Shown: positions 1-7,237 of the stretch, piece after piece
Numbering within the stretch: the stretch's first letter is position 1
How the letters are laid out: each line of letters starts with the position of its first letter
Source: CAYJPK01 sp964372035
Lineage (GTDB): Bacteria > Desulfobacterota > Desulfovibrionia > Desulfovibrionales > Desulfovibrionaceae
NCBI GenBank assembly: GCA_964372035.1
Contig: CAYJPK010000048.1
Location: 1 to 16,262 of the forward strand
Direction: 5' to 3'
DNA: 16,262 nt
Program-made: the position numbers and the translations under genes
The notes under the pieces: model-generated
Told to the model about the DNA's origin: nothing
Database searches by the model: none
Seen by the model: only the letters and a program-made list of their open reading frames with translations

Positions 1-216
1 CACTGCGAAAGCATAAGTGCAATTTTATTGCACTGTTAAGTGCTAGAGCAAGTGTGACTTTGCTTACGTTGATGGTAGTGATTCAACTTAAAATACTATA
101 TTGTAATGTAAGACTTTATATATTGAAACATATTTAAGCTATTATGAGATTTACAGAAGCATACGGATAAACAACAAATTTAAAACTAAGGTCATTATTA
201 AAATTATTATATTAAG
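1..216. other. Intergenic sequence without a supported gene
   Basis: No coding region is supported here. One plus-strand frame stays open from the left edge to about position 137, but its short translation resembles no family I know and it has no start inside the window. A small inverted repeat lies at 16-23/27-34 (arms AGTGCAAT and ATTGCACT, loop TTT). It could be a hairpin belonging to a gene to the left, but no T-run follows it. The remainder is AT-rich with no clear promoter. Confidence 0.5.
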
Positions 217-258
217 TGTAAAAGAAAACCTCCCCAATAGGAGAGGTTTTCTTTTACA
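217..258 (-). terminator. Long symmetric (bidirectional) intrinsic terminator
   Basis: Two perfectly complementary 16-base arms (217-232 and 243-258) enclose a 10-base loop. Each arm has a GAGG/CCTC core next to the loop and an A-rich or T-rich outer part. On either strand the RNA therefore reads A-rich, hairpin, U-rich. It lies 44 bases past the stop codon of the minus-strand transporter gene and most likely ends the aldolase-kinase-transporter transcript. It could equally stop plus-strand transcription from the left. Confidence 0.75.
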
Positions 259-301
259 TAAAAACTTCGTATGATCTTAACTTATAAGTCAAACAATAGC
301 A

Positions 302-1675
302 TTAAAAGAACTTGCTAATATAACCTTGAACAAAAATAATAAGTACAATTATAGGCAAAATATAAGTTAAATAAAATCTTGCAGCTTTAGGAAATTTAAG
401 ACCTTTTCCATGGTCTGCTTCAGCAATAAAGTTATCCCAACCCCAGCCGTAGCGTGAACAGCAGAAAAGTAAATAAACAAGACCGCCAATTGGTAAAATA
501 TTGTTACTTACAATAAAATCTAGTAAATCTAGAACATTAGTATCTTTTCCTAGGGGCTGAAAACCAGCTAGAACATTGAAACCTAGAACACATGGAATTG
601 AGCCAATACTAATTAAAAAGAAATTCAAAATTGCAGCTTTTTTACGGCTGAAACCGTGAATATCAATCCAATATGCCATTATATTTTCAAAGACAGCAAC
701 AACAGTTGAAAGCGCTGCAAAGCTCATAAACACAAAGAATAAAATAGCCCAAATGTTTCCAGCCGGCATACTATTAAAGATATTTGGGAGCGTTACGAAA
801 ACTAGTTTCGGTCCAGCACCAACATCAACACCAAAAGAAAAACACGCAGGAAAAATAATCAAACCAGCTAAAAAAGCAACAGATAAATCTAATAACATGA
901 TGTTAATAGATTCCCCTGTAAGCGACCGATCTCGGCTGATATAGCTACCAAATATAGCCATAGAGCCTATACCAACACTCAAGGTAAAAAAGGCCTGCCC
1001 AAGCGCAGCATATACAACTTCCCAAAGTCCGATTTCAAGCATTTTGTTAAAATCAGGTTTAAGGTAGAATAATATTCCTTGCTCAGCATTTGGAAGACTA
1101 ACAGCACGAAATACAAGCACTAAGAGAATAACAAACAAACCACTCATCATTGTTTTAGTAACTCTTTCAACGCCTTTTTGCAAACCAATACCGCAAATCA
1201 AAAAACCCAAAAACACGGTTAAAAGAAGCCAAGCAATCATTTCACTTGGACTTGCTAAAAGGGAACCAAAAAAGCCCCCTACCTGTTCAGGATTTAAACC
1301 GCTCAATTGCCCTGTTAGGCTATAGTAAAAATACGATAACATCCAACCTGCAACAACAGTATAAAACATCATCAAAAGATAATTACCTGCAACACCAATC
1401 AGACCAAAATAATGCCACTTTGCGCCTTTCGGTTGAAGTTTATCAAATGAACCTGCAATATTAAGACGTGATGCCCTACCCACTGAAAATTCCATAATCA
1501 TAATTGGTAGAGCAAGCATAATTAAGAATAACAAATAAATCAAAACAAAGGCACCGCCACCGTAAGAACCTGTAATAAATGGAAAACGCCACACATTACC
1601 AAGTCCTATAGCACAGCCCGCAGAAATTAATAAAAAGCCTAAACGGCTAGCTAATAGTTCACGATTATTGCTCAT
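302..1675 (-). CDS. Sodium-dependent transporter, SNF/NSS family (LeuT-type)
   Basis: The 457-residue product is an inner-membrane Na+-coupled symporter of the neurotransmitter:sodium symporter family, whose bacterial members mostly carry amino acids. TM1 has the family signature at residues 20-42 (AIGLGNVWRFPF, then a GGGAF turn); Asn27 matches the Na1-ligand position of LeuT. About 11-12 hydrophobic helices follow, including a TM6-like segment near 228-245 (FFTLSVGIGS) and a TM8-like segment near 311-330. The length is normal for prokaryotic members. The start is preceded by a strong site (GAGGGAG). The gene begins 21 bases after the kinase stop and is the last gene of the unit, before the terminator at 217-258. 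The substrate cannot be read from sequence. Location beside sugar-acid catabolic genes is unusual for this family and suggests an amino sugar acid or similar zwitterion (inference). Confidence 0.9.
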   Translation of the reverse strand: MSNNRELLASRLGFLLISAGCAIGLGNVWRFPFITGSYGGGAFVLIYLLFLIMLALPIMIMEFSVGRASRLNIAGSFDKLQPKGAKWHYFGLIGVAGNYLLMMFYTVVAGWMLSYFYYSLTGQLSGLNPEQVGGFFGSLLASPSEMIAWLLLTVFLGFLICGIGLQKGVERVTKTMMSGLFVILLVLVFRAVSLPNAEQGILFYLKPDFNKMLEIGLWEVVYAALGQAFFTLSVGIGSMAIFGSYISRDRSLTGESINIMLLDLSVAFLAGLIIFPACFSFGVDVGAGPKLVFVTLPNIFNSMPAGNIWAILFFVFMSFAALSTVVAVFENIMAYWIDIHGFSRKKAAILNFFLISIGSIPCVLGFNVLAGFQPLGKDTNVLDLLDFIVSNNILPIGGLVYLLFCCSRYGWGWDNFIAEADHGKGLKFPKAARFYLTYILPIIVLIIFVQGYISKFF

Positions 1676-1696
1676 TAATCTCCCTCTTCAAATTAA

Positions 1697-2680
1697 TTAT
1701 ACAAGGTTCATGCCACGTTTTTTAGCAACAAGCAATGCGCCCCAACCAGCTAAATTCGCTGAATGCTCTGCCTTAACTTCATATATTTCTTTAAAATCTT
1801 CATCAGAGCTAAATAATGCCATAAAAGCTTTGCGCAATTCGTCACGCCCTGTAATGTAAATAGGGTCTTTTGTTTGTGCGCTTGCTTTTAGCCCTATAAT
1901 ATCAGAAGTTAAAAGTGCTCCAATTAAATAAGATGTACGTTGTGCTACTGTGCAATCAGTCCAAAGTTCCGCAAGACGCACGCAATAAAGCGCACGATTT
2001 AAGCCATGTGCACGTGTTGCCTCGCCACCTTTGACAAGCCAAGTTTCATCAAGCTCTGACTGCAAGTCAACTGAAGCTGCTAAAATCGTGTTACGGGCTA
2101 AAGTATCTGTCATTTCACCAGCTAAAGTGCTAATAATCTGCACCATACGGCCGTTTTTATTGATACGTACTAACTTTGTGTGTGAACCAGGAAGCACCAC
2201 CCAACATGGACCATGCAAATTAAGTCTATCCAAAAGTCCTATAACCTCGACTTCTTCACCACGCATCATATCCATTGAAGGTAGATCATCAACATCAATG
2301 CGTCCTTCTTTATTTTTCACTCCAGGAATAAACCAAATAGGTTTATGCCAAATTGTTGGAAAATGTTCGCTAACCATAGCACCTGTCATATCTTCAATGC
2401 CTACTGGAACAGCCAAATGTGGAATTTCTTTAAGTCCAAGCCCAGAAGTAATCATTCCAGATGCAACAACTAAATCAACAGCCTCAGGAGCAATGCCAGC
2501 TTTTAAGCAAACACCAGCTAAACAGCCAGCAACAGCGCGAGCTAAGGTTTCATTATTTCCAGTAATTGCTGTATCTCGCACACCTACTGGAGTACGAACT
2601 TCACTCAAAATTTTATCATCTTTCCAAAGTACTGCACGTGAATTTGTTGTGCCTGCATCTAAGGTAATTATTAATCTCAT
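1697..2680 (-). CDS. dgoK: 2-dehydro-3-deoxygalactonokinase (DgoK family)
   Basis: This 327-residue cytosolic kinase would phosphorylate 2-dehydro-3-deoxy-D-galactonate with ATP, giving the 6-phosphate that the neighbouring aldolase cleaves. The N-terminus has the DgoK/ASKHA-type phosphate loop (LDAGTTNSRA, residues 7-16). Other DgoK-like segments include VVASGMITSGLG (about 71-82), a central VVLPGSHTK block (about 161-169) and a C-terminal Gly-rich stretch (NLAGWGALLVAKK). The length fits the family (about 290-330). A GGAG site lies 5 bases before the ATG. It sits 29 bases after the aldolase stop and 21 bases before the transporter start, so the three are very probably cotranscribed. No galactonate dehydratase (DgoD) or dehydrogenase is present in this unit, so the upstream chemistry must be encoded elsewhere or differ from the classical De Ley-Doudoroff route. 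Specificity for the galacto versus gluco epimer is unproven. Confidence 0.85.
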   Translation of the reverse strand: MRLIITLDAGTTNSRAVLWKDDKILSEVRTPVGVRDTAITGNNETLARAVAGCLAGVCLKAGIAPEAVDLVVASGMITSGLGLKEIPHLAVPVGIEDMTGAMVSEHFPTIWHKPIWFIPGVKNKEGRIDVDDLPSMDMMRGEEVEVIGLLDRLNLHGPCWVVLPGSHTKLVRINKNGRMVQIISTLAGEMTDTLARNTILAASVDLQSELDETWLVKGGEATRAHGLNRALYCVRLAELWTDCTVAQRTSYLIGALLTSDIIGLKASAQTKDPIYITGRDELRKAFMALFSSDEDFKEIYEVKAEHSANLAGWGALLVAKKRGMNLV

Positions 2681-2709
2681 ATCAGCTCCAATTATTTTAG
2701 AGTATTAAA

Positions 2710-3342
2710 TTATTTTATTGCATTAATGAATTTTTTACCAAGTTCAGTTAGTTTATCAAACTCATTGGCATTTATAATATCCTTATTAAGCAAGGTGCCG
2801 CCAATACCTGCAGCACACACTCCAGCCTTGAAAAATTCATTAATATTTTCAAGTCCCACTCCGCCTACAGCCATAAATTGGCTATTATTTAGCGGACCTA
2901 GCAAATCTTTAATATAGCTTGGTCCAGTAGAACCAGCAGGAAAAATTTTAACAATATCAGCACCAAATTTCTGCGCCTGTCTCACTTCTGTAGCACTTAA
3001 TGCCCCTGGCACGCTGACAAGTCCAAGCTCACGAGTTGTTTTTATTACAGATTCGTCCATATCAGGTGACAAAATAAATTTTGCTCCTGCTTTTTGAGCT
3101 GCATAAACTTCATCTTTTTCTAAAATTGTGCCTGCACCAATGCAAATTTCATCGCCATAAATATCATTTAGTTCAGCAATAATTTCTTTTGCAAAAGCAG
3201 TATTAAATGTTACTTCAAAAAAGTTAATTCCAGCATCATGTAAAGCTTTCACAGAGGCAATAGCCTTTGTACGCTCAATACCACGAATAATCGCAACAAT
3301 TCGATCATTTTTTATTTTTTCTATAATCTGCTCACGGTTCAT
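2710..3342 (-). CDS. KDPG/KDPGal-type aldolase (2-keto-3-deoxy-6-phosphosugar-acid aldolase)
   Basis: This is a class I TIM-barrel aldolase of the Eda/DgoA family, cleaving 2-keto-3-deoxy-6-phospho-sugar acids to pyruvate and glyceraldehyde 3-phosphate. Numbered from the chosen start, it has Arg20 in IIRGIE, the catalytic Glu43 in FFEVTF, the GAGTIL phosphate/pyruvate-side loop (79-84), the Schiff-base Lys132 in DIVKIFPAG, and the GGVG and GIGG phosphate-binding turns near 160 and 179. The length is 210 residues, normal for the family. The frame can be extended upstream to an ATG at 3369 (219 residues). I chose the ATG at 3340-3342 because AAAGGA lies 8 bases before it, and the upstream ATGs lack such a site and would add an atypical Lys-rich tail. 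It is first of the aldolase-kinase-transporter unit. Pairing with DgoK argues for the galacto substrate, as in DgoA, but Eda-like activity is possible. Confidence 0.87.
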   Translation of the reverse strand: MNREQIIEKIKNDRIVAIIRGIERTKAIASVKALHDAGINFFEVTFNTAFAKEIIAELNDIYGDEICIGAGTILEKDEVYAAQKAGAKFILSPDMDESVIKTTRELGLVSVPGALSATEVRQAQKFGADIVKIFPAGSTGPSYIKDLLGPLNNSQFMAVGGVGLENINEFFKAGVCAAGIGGTLLNKDIINANEFDKLTELGKKFINAIK

Positions 3343-3438
3343 AAGACGTCCTTTCATTTTATTTTTCAAAAATTCATTAACATATTTTATAAAAATTTAC
3401 AAGAGTTCACAGGCATTTAAAACATATTTAAATAAAGG

Positions 3439-4641
3439 CTAATCACAAAGCTTAATTGCACTAACAAGCGCAACTGCCTTTATTCCTAAAAGCTCACCTG
3501 TAAACCCAAGCCCTTCTTCTGTTGTAGCTTTCAAGCTAACCATATTCTCATTTATTTGTAGTAAATTAGCTATATTTTTGCGAATTGGTAAAATATGCGG
3601 TGCAATTTTTGGCTTTTGTGCAATAATACTTAAATCTACGTGACTTAATCTAATACTATTTTCATCAAGAATTTGCAAAGCCTTAGCTACAATTATTGCT
3701 GAATTCATATTGTCATTTTTTTCATCATTATCAGGAAATAATGCTCCAATATCAGGCGCACACGCAAGCCCAAGCATAGCATCACTAAGAGCATGTAGAA
3801 GTACATCTCCATCAGAGTGTGCAATTATTTTAGGTGCATTTGCTATTTCAACTCCGCCAAGCTTCATATTTCTTGCCTTAGCTTCATCATGCATAGTGTA
3901 TTTATGAACATCATAGCCAAAGCTTGAAATCGATATTTCTTTTTTATTTTGTGATAACATCTTTAAATCTTCTGGATTTGTAATTTTTATATTGTCTTCG
4001 TCGCCTTGAATAAGTTGAACTTCGTCACGACATTTTTCAAGTAGCGCAGCATCATCGGTCACTTCCCATTTGTAGCGAATTGATTTTTTATGTGCCAAAT
4101 ACAGGCTTTCAAACTCAAAGCCTTGAGGAGTTTGAACTGTAACTAACTTATCACGTTCAAGTGTTTTAACTATTTTATCATTTTCAGCTATTTTAACGGT
4201 ATCTTTCAGCTTTAAAGCAGGAATAACTCCTTTCACTCCACTTTCCAACTTTTCAATAACATCGTTAATTAGCTTTGCTTTGATAAAGGCTCTTGCACTA
4301 TCGTGAATTAATATATTATTTCGTTCATTTGCCTTAAAGTTGCTTCGTAAAAATTCAAGTGCATTCATAACAGAATCTTGCCTGCGAGTACCACCACAAA
4401 TAACGTGATATGGCAAGCCAAGACCATGATTTGCTTCTAAGTTTTCAATCTCTTTTTCTTGTTCTTTCAAATGCTCTTCTGGAAATACAAAGATCAAGCC
4501 ATCAATCTTAGGACAAAGGCTAAAAGCCTTTGCACTATGCCAATACAAGGGCAAACCTTGCCATGAGATAAATTGTTTTGGTTTATCTAATACTTGTGCC
4601 AAGCGAGTGCCAGAGCCTGCCGCTAAAATTATTGCTTTCAT
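3439..4641 (-). CDS. ispDF: Bifunctional IspD/IspF, MEP isoprenoid pathway
   Basis: This 400-residue fusion provides two steps of the MEP pathway. Residues 1 to about 230 are IspD (MEP cytidylyltransferase): the CTP-binding loop LAAGSGTR (6-13), KPKQF with Lys22, GGTRRQDSV (83-91) and HDSARAF (113-119, normally HDAARP). Residues about 240-400 are IspF (MECDP synthase): Asp244 and His246 in GYDVH and His283 are the expected metal ligands. HSDGD (275-279) and KATTEEGLGFTG (371-382) are IspF signatures. IspE is not in the window, as usual for such fusions. AGGA lies 5 bases before the start. The aldolase gene begins 96 bases downstream with no clear terminator between, so some read-through into the sugar-acid unit is possible. 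IspDF fusions are known in alpha-, epsilon- and deltaproteobacteria. The IspD loop between Arg13 and Pro21 appears two residues longer than in E. coli. Confidence 0.95.
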   Translation of the reverse strand: MKAIILAAGSGTRLAQVLDKPKQFISWQGLPLYWHSAKAFSLCPKIDGLIFVFPEEHLKEQEKEIENLEANHGLGLPYHVICGGTRRQDSVMNALEFLRSNFKANERNNILIHDSARAFIKAKLINDVIEKLESGVKGVIPALKLKDTVKIAENDKIVKTLERDKLVTVQTPQGFEFESLYLAHKKSIRYKWEVTDDAALLEKCRDEVQLIQGDEDNIKITNPEDLKMLSQNKKEISISSFGYDVHKYTMHDEAKARNMKLGGVEIANAPKIIAHSDGDVLLHALSDAMLGLACAPDIGALFPDNDEKNDNMNSAIIVAKALQILDENSIRLSHVDLSIIAQKPKIAPHILPIRKNIANLLQINENMVSLKATTEEGLGFTGELLGIKAVALVSAIKLCD

Positions 4642-4665
4642 AACTATCCTAAATTAATCTCTAAT

Positions 4666-4694
4666 ATTATATAGTTGTAAGTTTAAAACTTGAA
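4666..4694 (-). promoter_or_regulatory. Possible sigma70 promoter for ispDF
   Basis: On the minus strand, TTCAAG (4689-4694) and a perfect TATAAT (4666-4671) are 17 bases apart and lie just upstream of the ispDF start at 4641. The -35 matches only half of the consensus and TATAAT-like words are frequent in this AT-rich DNA, so this is a weak call. Confidence 0.35.
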
Positions 4695-4758
4695 AAACAC
4701 AATATTTTTTTACTAATTTTCTTTTTTTTTAAAATTTTCAAAAAACTTAAAATAAAGC

Positions 4759-4787
4759 GTGACATGATAAACTTTTAAGCGTATAAT
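4759..4787 (+). promoter_or_regulatory. Near-consensus sigma70 promoter upstream of the chemoreceptor
   Basis: GTGACA (4759-4764) and TATAAT (4782-4787) are separated by exactly 17 bases, an 11 of 12 match to the sigma70 consensus. A direct repeat AAGCGT (4755-4760 and 4777-4782) overlaps both boxes. Transcription would start near 4794, leaving a leader of about 210 bases before the chemoreceptor ATG at 5005. Confidence 0.6.
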
Positions 4788-4928
4788 TTTTTTATATTAT
4801 TATATATTTCCTTATACATACGAATTAAACATTCAGATAACATATTCTAGTAAAACAGTTAGTAAAATAATTTTATTGATTTATCCGTATTTTTTTATAG
4901 CTATTTGCAAAAGTTAAAGAAACATTAA

Positions 4929-4963
4929 ATGTAAATTTACATGCAACATATTATAATTGCATG
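4929..4963. promoter_or_regulatory. Nested palindromes over a second promoter-like element (candidate operator)
   Basis: ATGTAAATTTACAT (4929-4942) is a perfect 14-base palindrome. It is directly followed by the inverted repeat CATGCAA-N10-TTGCATG (4940-4946/4957-4963), whose spacer contains most of a TATAAT box (4952-4957). A -35 for that box would fall inside the first palindrome and is weak, as expected for a controlled promoter. The regulator is unknown. AT-only palindromes can arise by chance in such DNA. Confidence 0.4.
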
Positions 4964-5004
4964 AATTTTAAATATTAACAATTTTGTAAGCAGGAGGATT
5001 TAAA

Positions 5005-7095
5005 ATGAAGTTGAAGTTACTTGGAAAAGTATTAGTTTTTACTTTAACTCCAATTGTTTTAGGGATAGTTTTATTAACAACAATAGCCTCAAACCTATCA
5101 TCACGTGGTCTTTATGGTATGGCTGACGTCCAGTTGCTTGAATATGCATCAAAGCAAGCATCAGAGATCGACAATATTGTGAAAAGTGTTGTTTCACTTG
5201 GAAACCTTTCAAGCTCTATGGACAATATTGAAAATTTAGTTGTACTTGCAAATAAAGAAAAATCAGGTGAAGAGCCTTCTGCTGAATTTAAAGACACACA
5301 AACTAAAGCAATCAACTATTTAGCTGAAATAGTTGAAGATTTTAACGATGTTACAGTTGCAGTTATTGTTGATAAAAATGCAAAAATAATCGCTGGATCT
5401 TCAGCAGCAAGCATGAAGTTTGATGTTAGAAATTACAAAAGTATTATTGATGGGCTAGCTGGAAAATCTAGCATTGAAACTAGACTTTCGCAAACAACAG
5501 GCAAGATGAGTGCTATGGTAGCAACACCAATTACAGATGATGCTGATAATATTGCTGATGGTGTTTTACTTTTAGTTCTTGATTTAGCCTCAATTGCAAA
5601 TGAAACAATTCAAGATGTTAAGCTAATGCCAAGTTCTAATTTATTTATGCTTGGAAGTGATGGTGTTATGCTTATGGAAAGGTCATTTCCAGAGTTAATC
5701 GGCAAAGATAACACTATATATGAGTATGTCCGTACAGTTTTAGCTGAAAAAAACGGTATTACTCGTTATGAGTGGGAAGGCATCGACAAATTAACTCACT
5801 TTGCTGAATTACCTACAACAAAATGGATTGTCGGTATTGAAACAGATGAAAGCGATTTTTATACTGTTTCAGATGAAATAGCTTTAATTTTATCACTTGC
5901 TGGTTTGGTAATAGTATTAATCGTTGGAATTATTGTATATGTTGTTATCAAAAAAGTTGTTGTAACTGTTTCTCACAGTGCTATAATTGCAAGTTCTGTT
6001 GCTAGTGGTAACCTTGAACTTACTCGTGAACAAGAAATGCAAATCCAAGAAGCTTTAAAACGAAATGATGAATTTGCGACTTTAGCCGAAGCATTTAGTG
6101 CCATGATTAAAAATCTTGCTAAAATGGTATATGATTCGGAAGAAAAGAGCAAAGAAGCTCAAAGTGCAGCTGAAAGTGCTGAAATCGCATCAAAAGAAGC
6201 TGAAAGATCTGCCGTTGAAGCTGAAGAAAAAAGAAAAAGTATACTTGTTGCCGTTGAAAAGCTTGAAGGTATTGTTAATAATATTGCTTCTGCCTCAGAG
6301 CAACTTTCTGCTCAAATTGAAATTTCAACTCAGGGAGCTGAAGAACAATCTGCACGTATGGCTGAAACTTCAACTGCAATGGAAGAAATGAATGGCACAG
6401 TATTAGAGGTTGCTAGAAGCTCAAGTGAAAGTGCAAAGATAGCTGATAGCACAAAAGAAAAAGCAACTGCAGGTGCTTCAATTACTCAAAAATGCCAAGA
6501 TTCTATGGCAGATGTTAAAAATGAATCCTTGAAATTGCGTAATAATATGAGTGAACTTGCAAACCATGCTCAATCTATTACTGCTGTTATGGGTGTTATT
6601 TCTGATATTGCTGACCAAACTAACCTGCTTGCACTTAATGCGGCAATTGAGGCTGCAAGAGCTGGCGATGCCGGTCGTGGTTTTGCTGTTGTTGCTGATG
6701 AGGTTCGTAAATTGGCTGAAAAAACTATATCTTCCACTACTGATGTTGCAAATGCAATTAGTGCAATTCAGCAAAGTACCGAAGTTAATGTTAAGCAAGT
6801 TGATATGGCTGTCGAGCGTATTGAACAAGCAACTGAGCTTGCTATTGAGGGTGGAGAGGCCTTGCAAGGTATCCTAGAAATGGCAGAAGAAAGTGCTGAT
6901 GGTATTCGCAGTATTGCAACTGCAAGTGAAGAACAATCAGCAACTTCTGATGAAATTTCACAATCAATTGTAACTGTTTCAAACATTGCAAATAATACTG
7001 TTAGTGCTATGAATGAAGCAAGCTCTGCTGTTGCTTCACTAGCAGATCAAGCCCAACAGCTTGCATCTTTAGTTGAAAATTTAAAAAACAGCTAA
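5005..7095 (+). CDS. Methyl-accepting chemotaxis protein with periplasmic Cache-type sensor
   Basis: The 696-residue transmembrane chemoreceptor would sense a ligand in the periplasm and control the CheA-CheW kinase. TM1 is about residues 8-28 and TM2 about 291-316. The roughly 260-residue periplasmic region between them has a dCache-like layout, including VAVIVDKNAKIIAGSS (118-133) and a membrane-proximal TTKWIVGIE strand (271-279). A HAMP-like segment follows (about 317-372). A helix very rich in Ala, Glu, Lys and Ser (about 377-412) precedes the signalling domain. The conserved hairpin tip is at 535-573 (IADQTNLLALNAAIEAARAG, then GRGFAVVADEVRKLAEK). Roughly 140 residues flank the tip on each side, as expected for the 40-heptad class (my estimate). 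There is no NWETF-like CheR/CheB tether at the C-terminus. AGGAGG lies 7 bases before the start. It is monocistronic, with its own terminator. Confidence 0.95.
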   Translation: MKLKLLGKVLVFTLTPIVLGIVLLTTIASNLSSRGLYGMADVQLLEYASKQASEIDNIVKSVVSLGNLSSSMDNIENLVVLANKEKSGEEPSAEFKDTQTKAINYLAEIVEDFNDVTVAVIVDKNAKIIAGSSAASMKFDVRNYKSIIDGLAGKSSIETRLSQTTGKMSAMVATPITDDADNIADGVLLLVLDLASIANETIQDVKLMPSSNLFMLGSDGVMLMERSFPELIGKDNTIYEYVRTVLAEKNGITRYEWEGIDKLTHFAELPTTKWIVGIETDESDFYTVSDEIALILSLAGLVIVLIVGIIVYVVIKKVVVTVSHSAIIASSVASGNLELTREQEMQIQEALKRNDEFATLAEAFSAMIKNLAKMVYDSEEKSKEAQSAAESAEIASKEAERSAVEAEEKRKSILVAVEKLEGIVNNIASASEQLSAQIEISTQGAEEQSARMAETSTAMEEMNGTVLEVARSSSESAKIADSTKEKATAGASITQKCQDSMADVKNESLKLRNNMSELANHAQSITAVMGVISDIADQTNLLALNAAIEAARAGDAGRGFAVVADEVRKLAEKTISSTTDVANAISAIQQSTEVNVKQVDMAVERIEQATELAIEGGEALQGILEMAEESADGIRSIATASEEQSATSDEISQSIVTVSNIANNTVSAMNEASSAVASLADQAQQLASLVENLKNS

Positions 7096-7123
7096 TATCT
7101 GTAAATTTAAAATAATTTAAAAG

Positions 7124-7155
7124 GCCAAGGAGTGTCAAAACTTCTTGGCTTTTTT
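7124..7155 (+). terminator. Intrinsic terminator after the chemoreceptor gene
   Basis: Stem GCCAAGGAG (7124-7132) pairs with CTTCTTGGC (7141-7149) with one G-U pair and an 8-base loop, followed by six T (7150-7155). It lies 28 bases past the stop at 7095. Confidence 0.85.
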
Positions 7156-7191
7156 ACGTGCCATAAAAATCATAAAAATTTGCAATCTAGT

Positions 7192-7220
7192 TTAATAAAT
7201 GTTAATTAAAAAATTATACT
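7192..7220 (+). promoter_or_regulatory. Probable promoter of the nitroreductase-SDR pair
   Basis: TTAATA (7192-7197) and TATACT (7215-7220) are 17 bases apart. Transcription would begin around 7227, after the upstream ATG at 7199, which supports choosing the later start codon at 7238 for the next gene. Confidence 0.45.
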
Positions 7221-7237
7221 ACTATATGGAGAAAGAG

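Larger units (their letters stand above)
4642..5004. other. Divergent regulatory region between ispDF and the chemoreceptor gene
   Basis: These 363 bases hold no gene I can support. The region is very AT-rich and contains a weak minus-strand promoter candidate for ispDF, a near-consensus plus-strand promoter at 4759-4787, a perfect 14-base palindrome at 4929-4942 and an inverted repeat spanning a TATAAT box at 4940-4963. An AGGAGG ribosome site at 4992-4997 is placed 7 bases before the chemoreceptor ATG. The sigma28-type motif often seen before motility genes was looked for by eye and not found. Confidence 0.7.

Noticed and set aside
1..137. Open frame from the left edge as the tail of a truncated gene
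   Set aside because: It is short, has no recognisable family features, and AT-rich DNA often leaves such frames open by chance.
2031..2708. Long plus-strand open frame (about 225 codons) opposite the DgoK gene
   Set aside because: It lies almost wholly antisense to a well-supported kinase gene, and its Ser/Pro/Thr-rich translation has no recognisable motif. It is the usual shadow of a minus-strand gene.
3340..3369. Upstream ATGs of the aldolase as the true start
   Set aside because: The ATG at 3340-3342 has AAAGGA at proper spacing, and the resulting N-terminus matches the family. The longer form adds nine atypical residues.
161..4890. The 11-base word ATACGGATAAA at 161-171 recurs inverted at 4880-4890
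   Set aside because: Many 11-base matches are expected by chance between two strands of a 16 kb AT-rich window, and the flanks do not match. It is not evidence of a mobile-element end.
4801..4928. Riboswitch or structured RNA in the chemoreceptor leader
   Set aside because: Only A/T-only pairings were visible by eye, with no GC-rich stems or known riboswitch core. A covariation search would be needed to reopen this.
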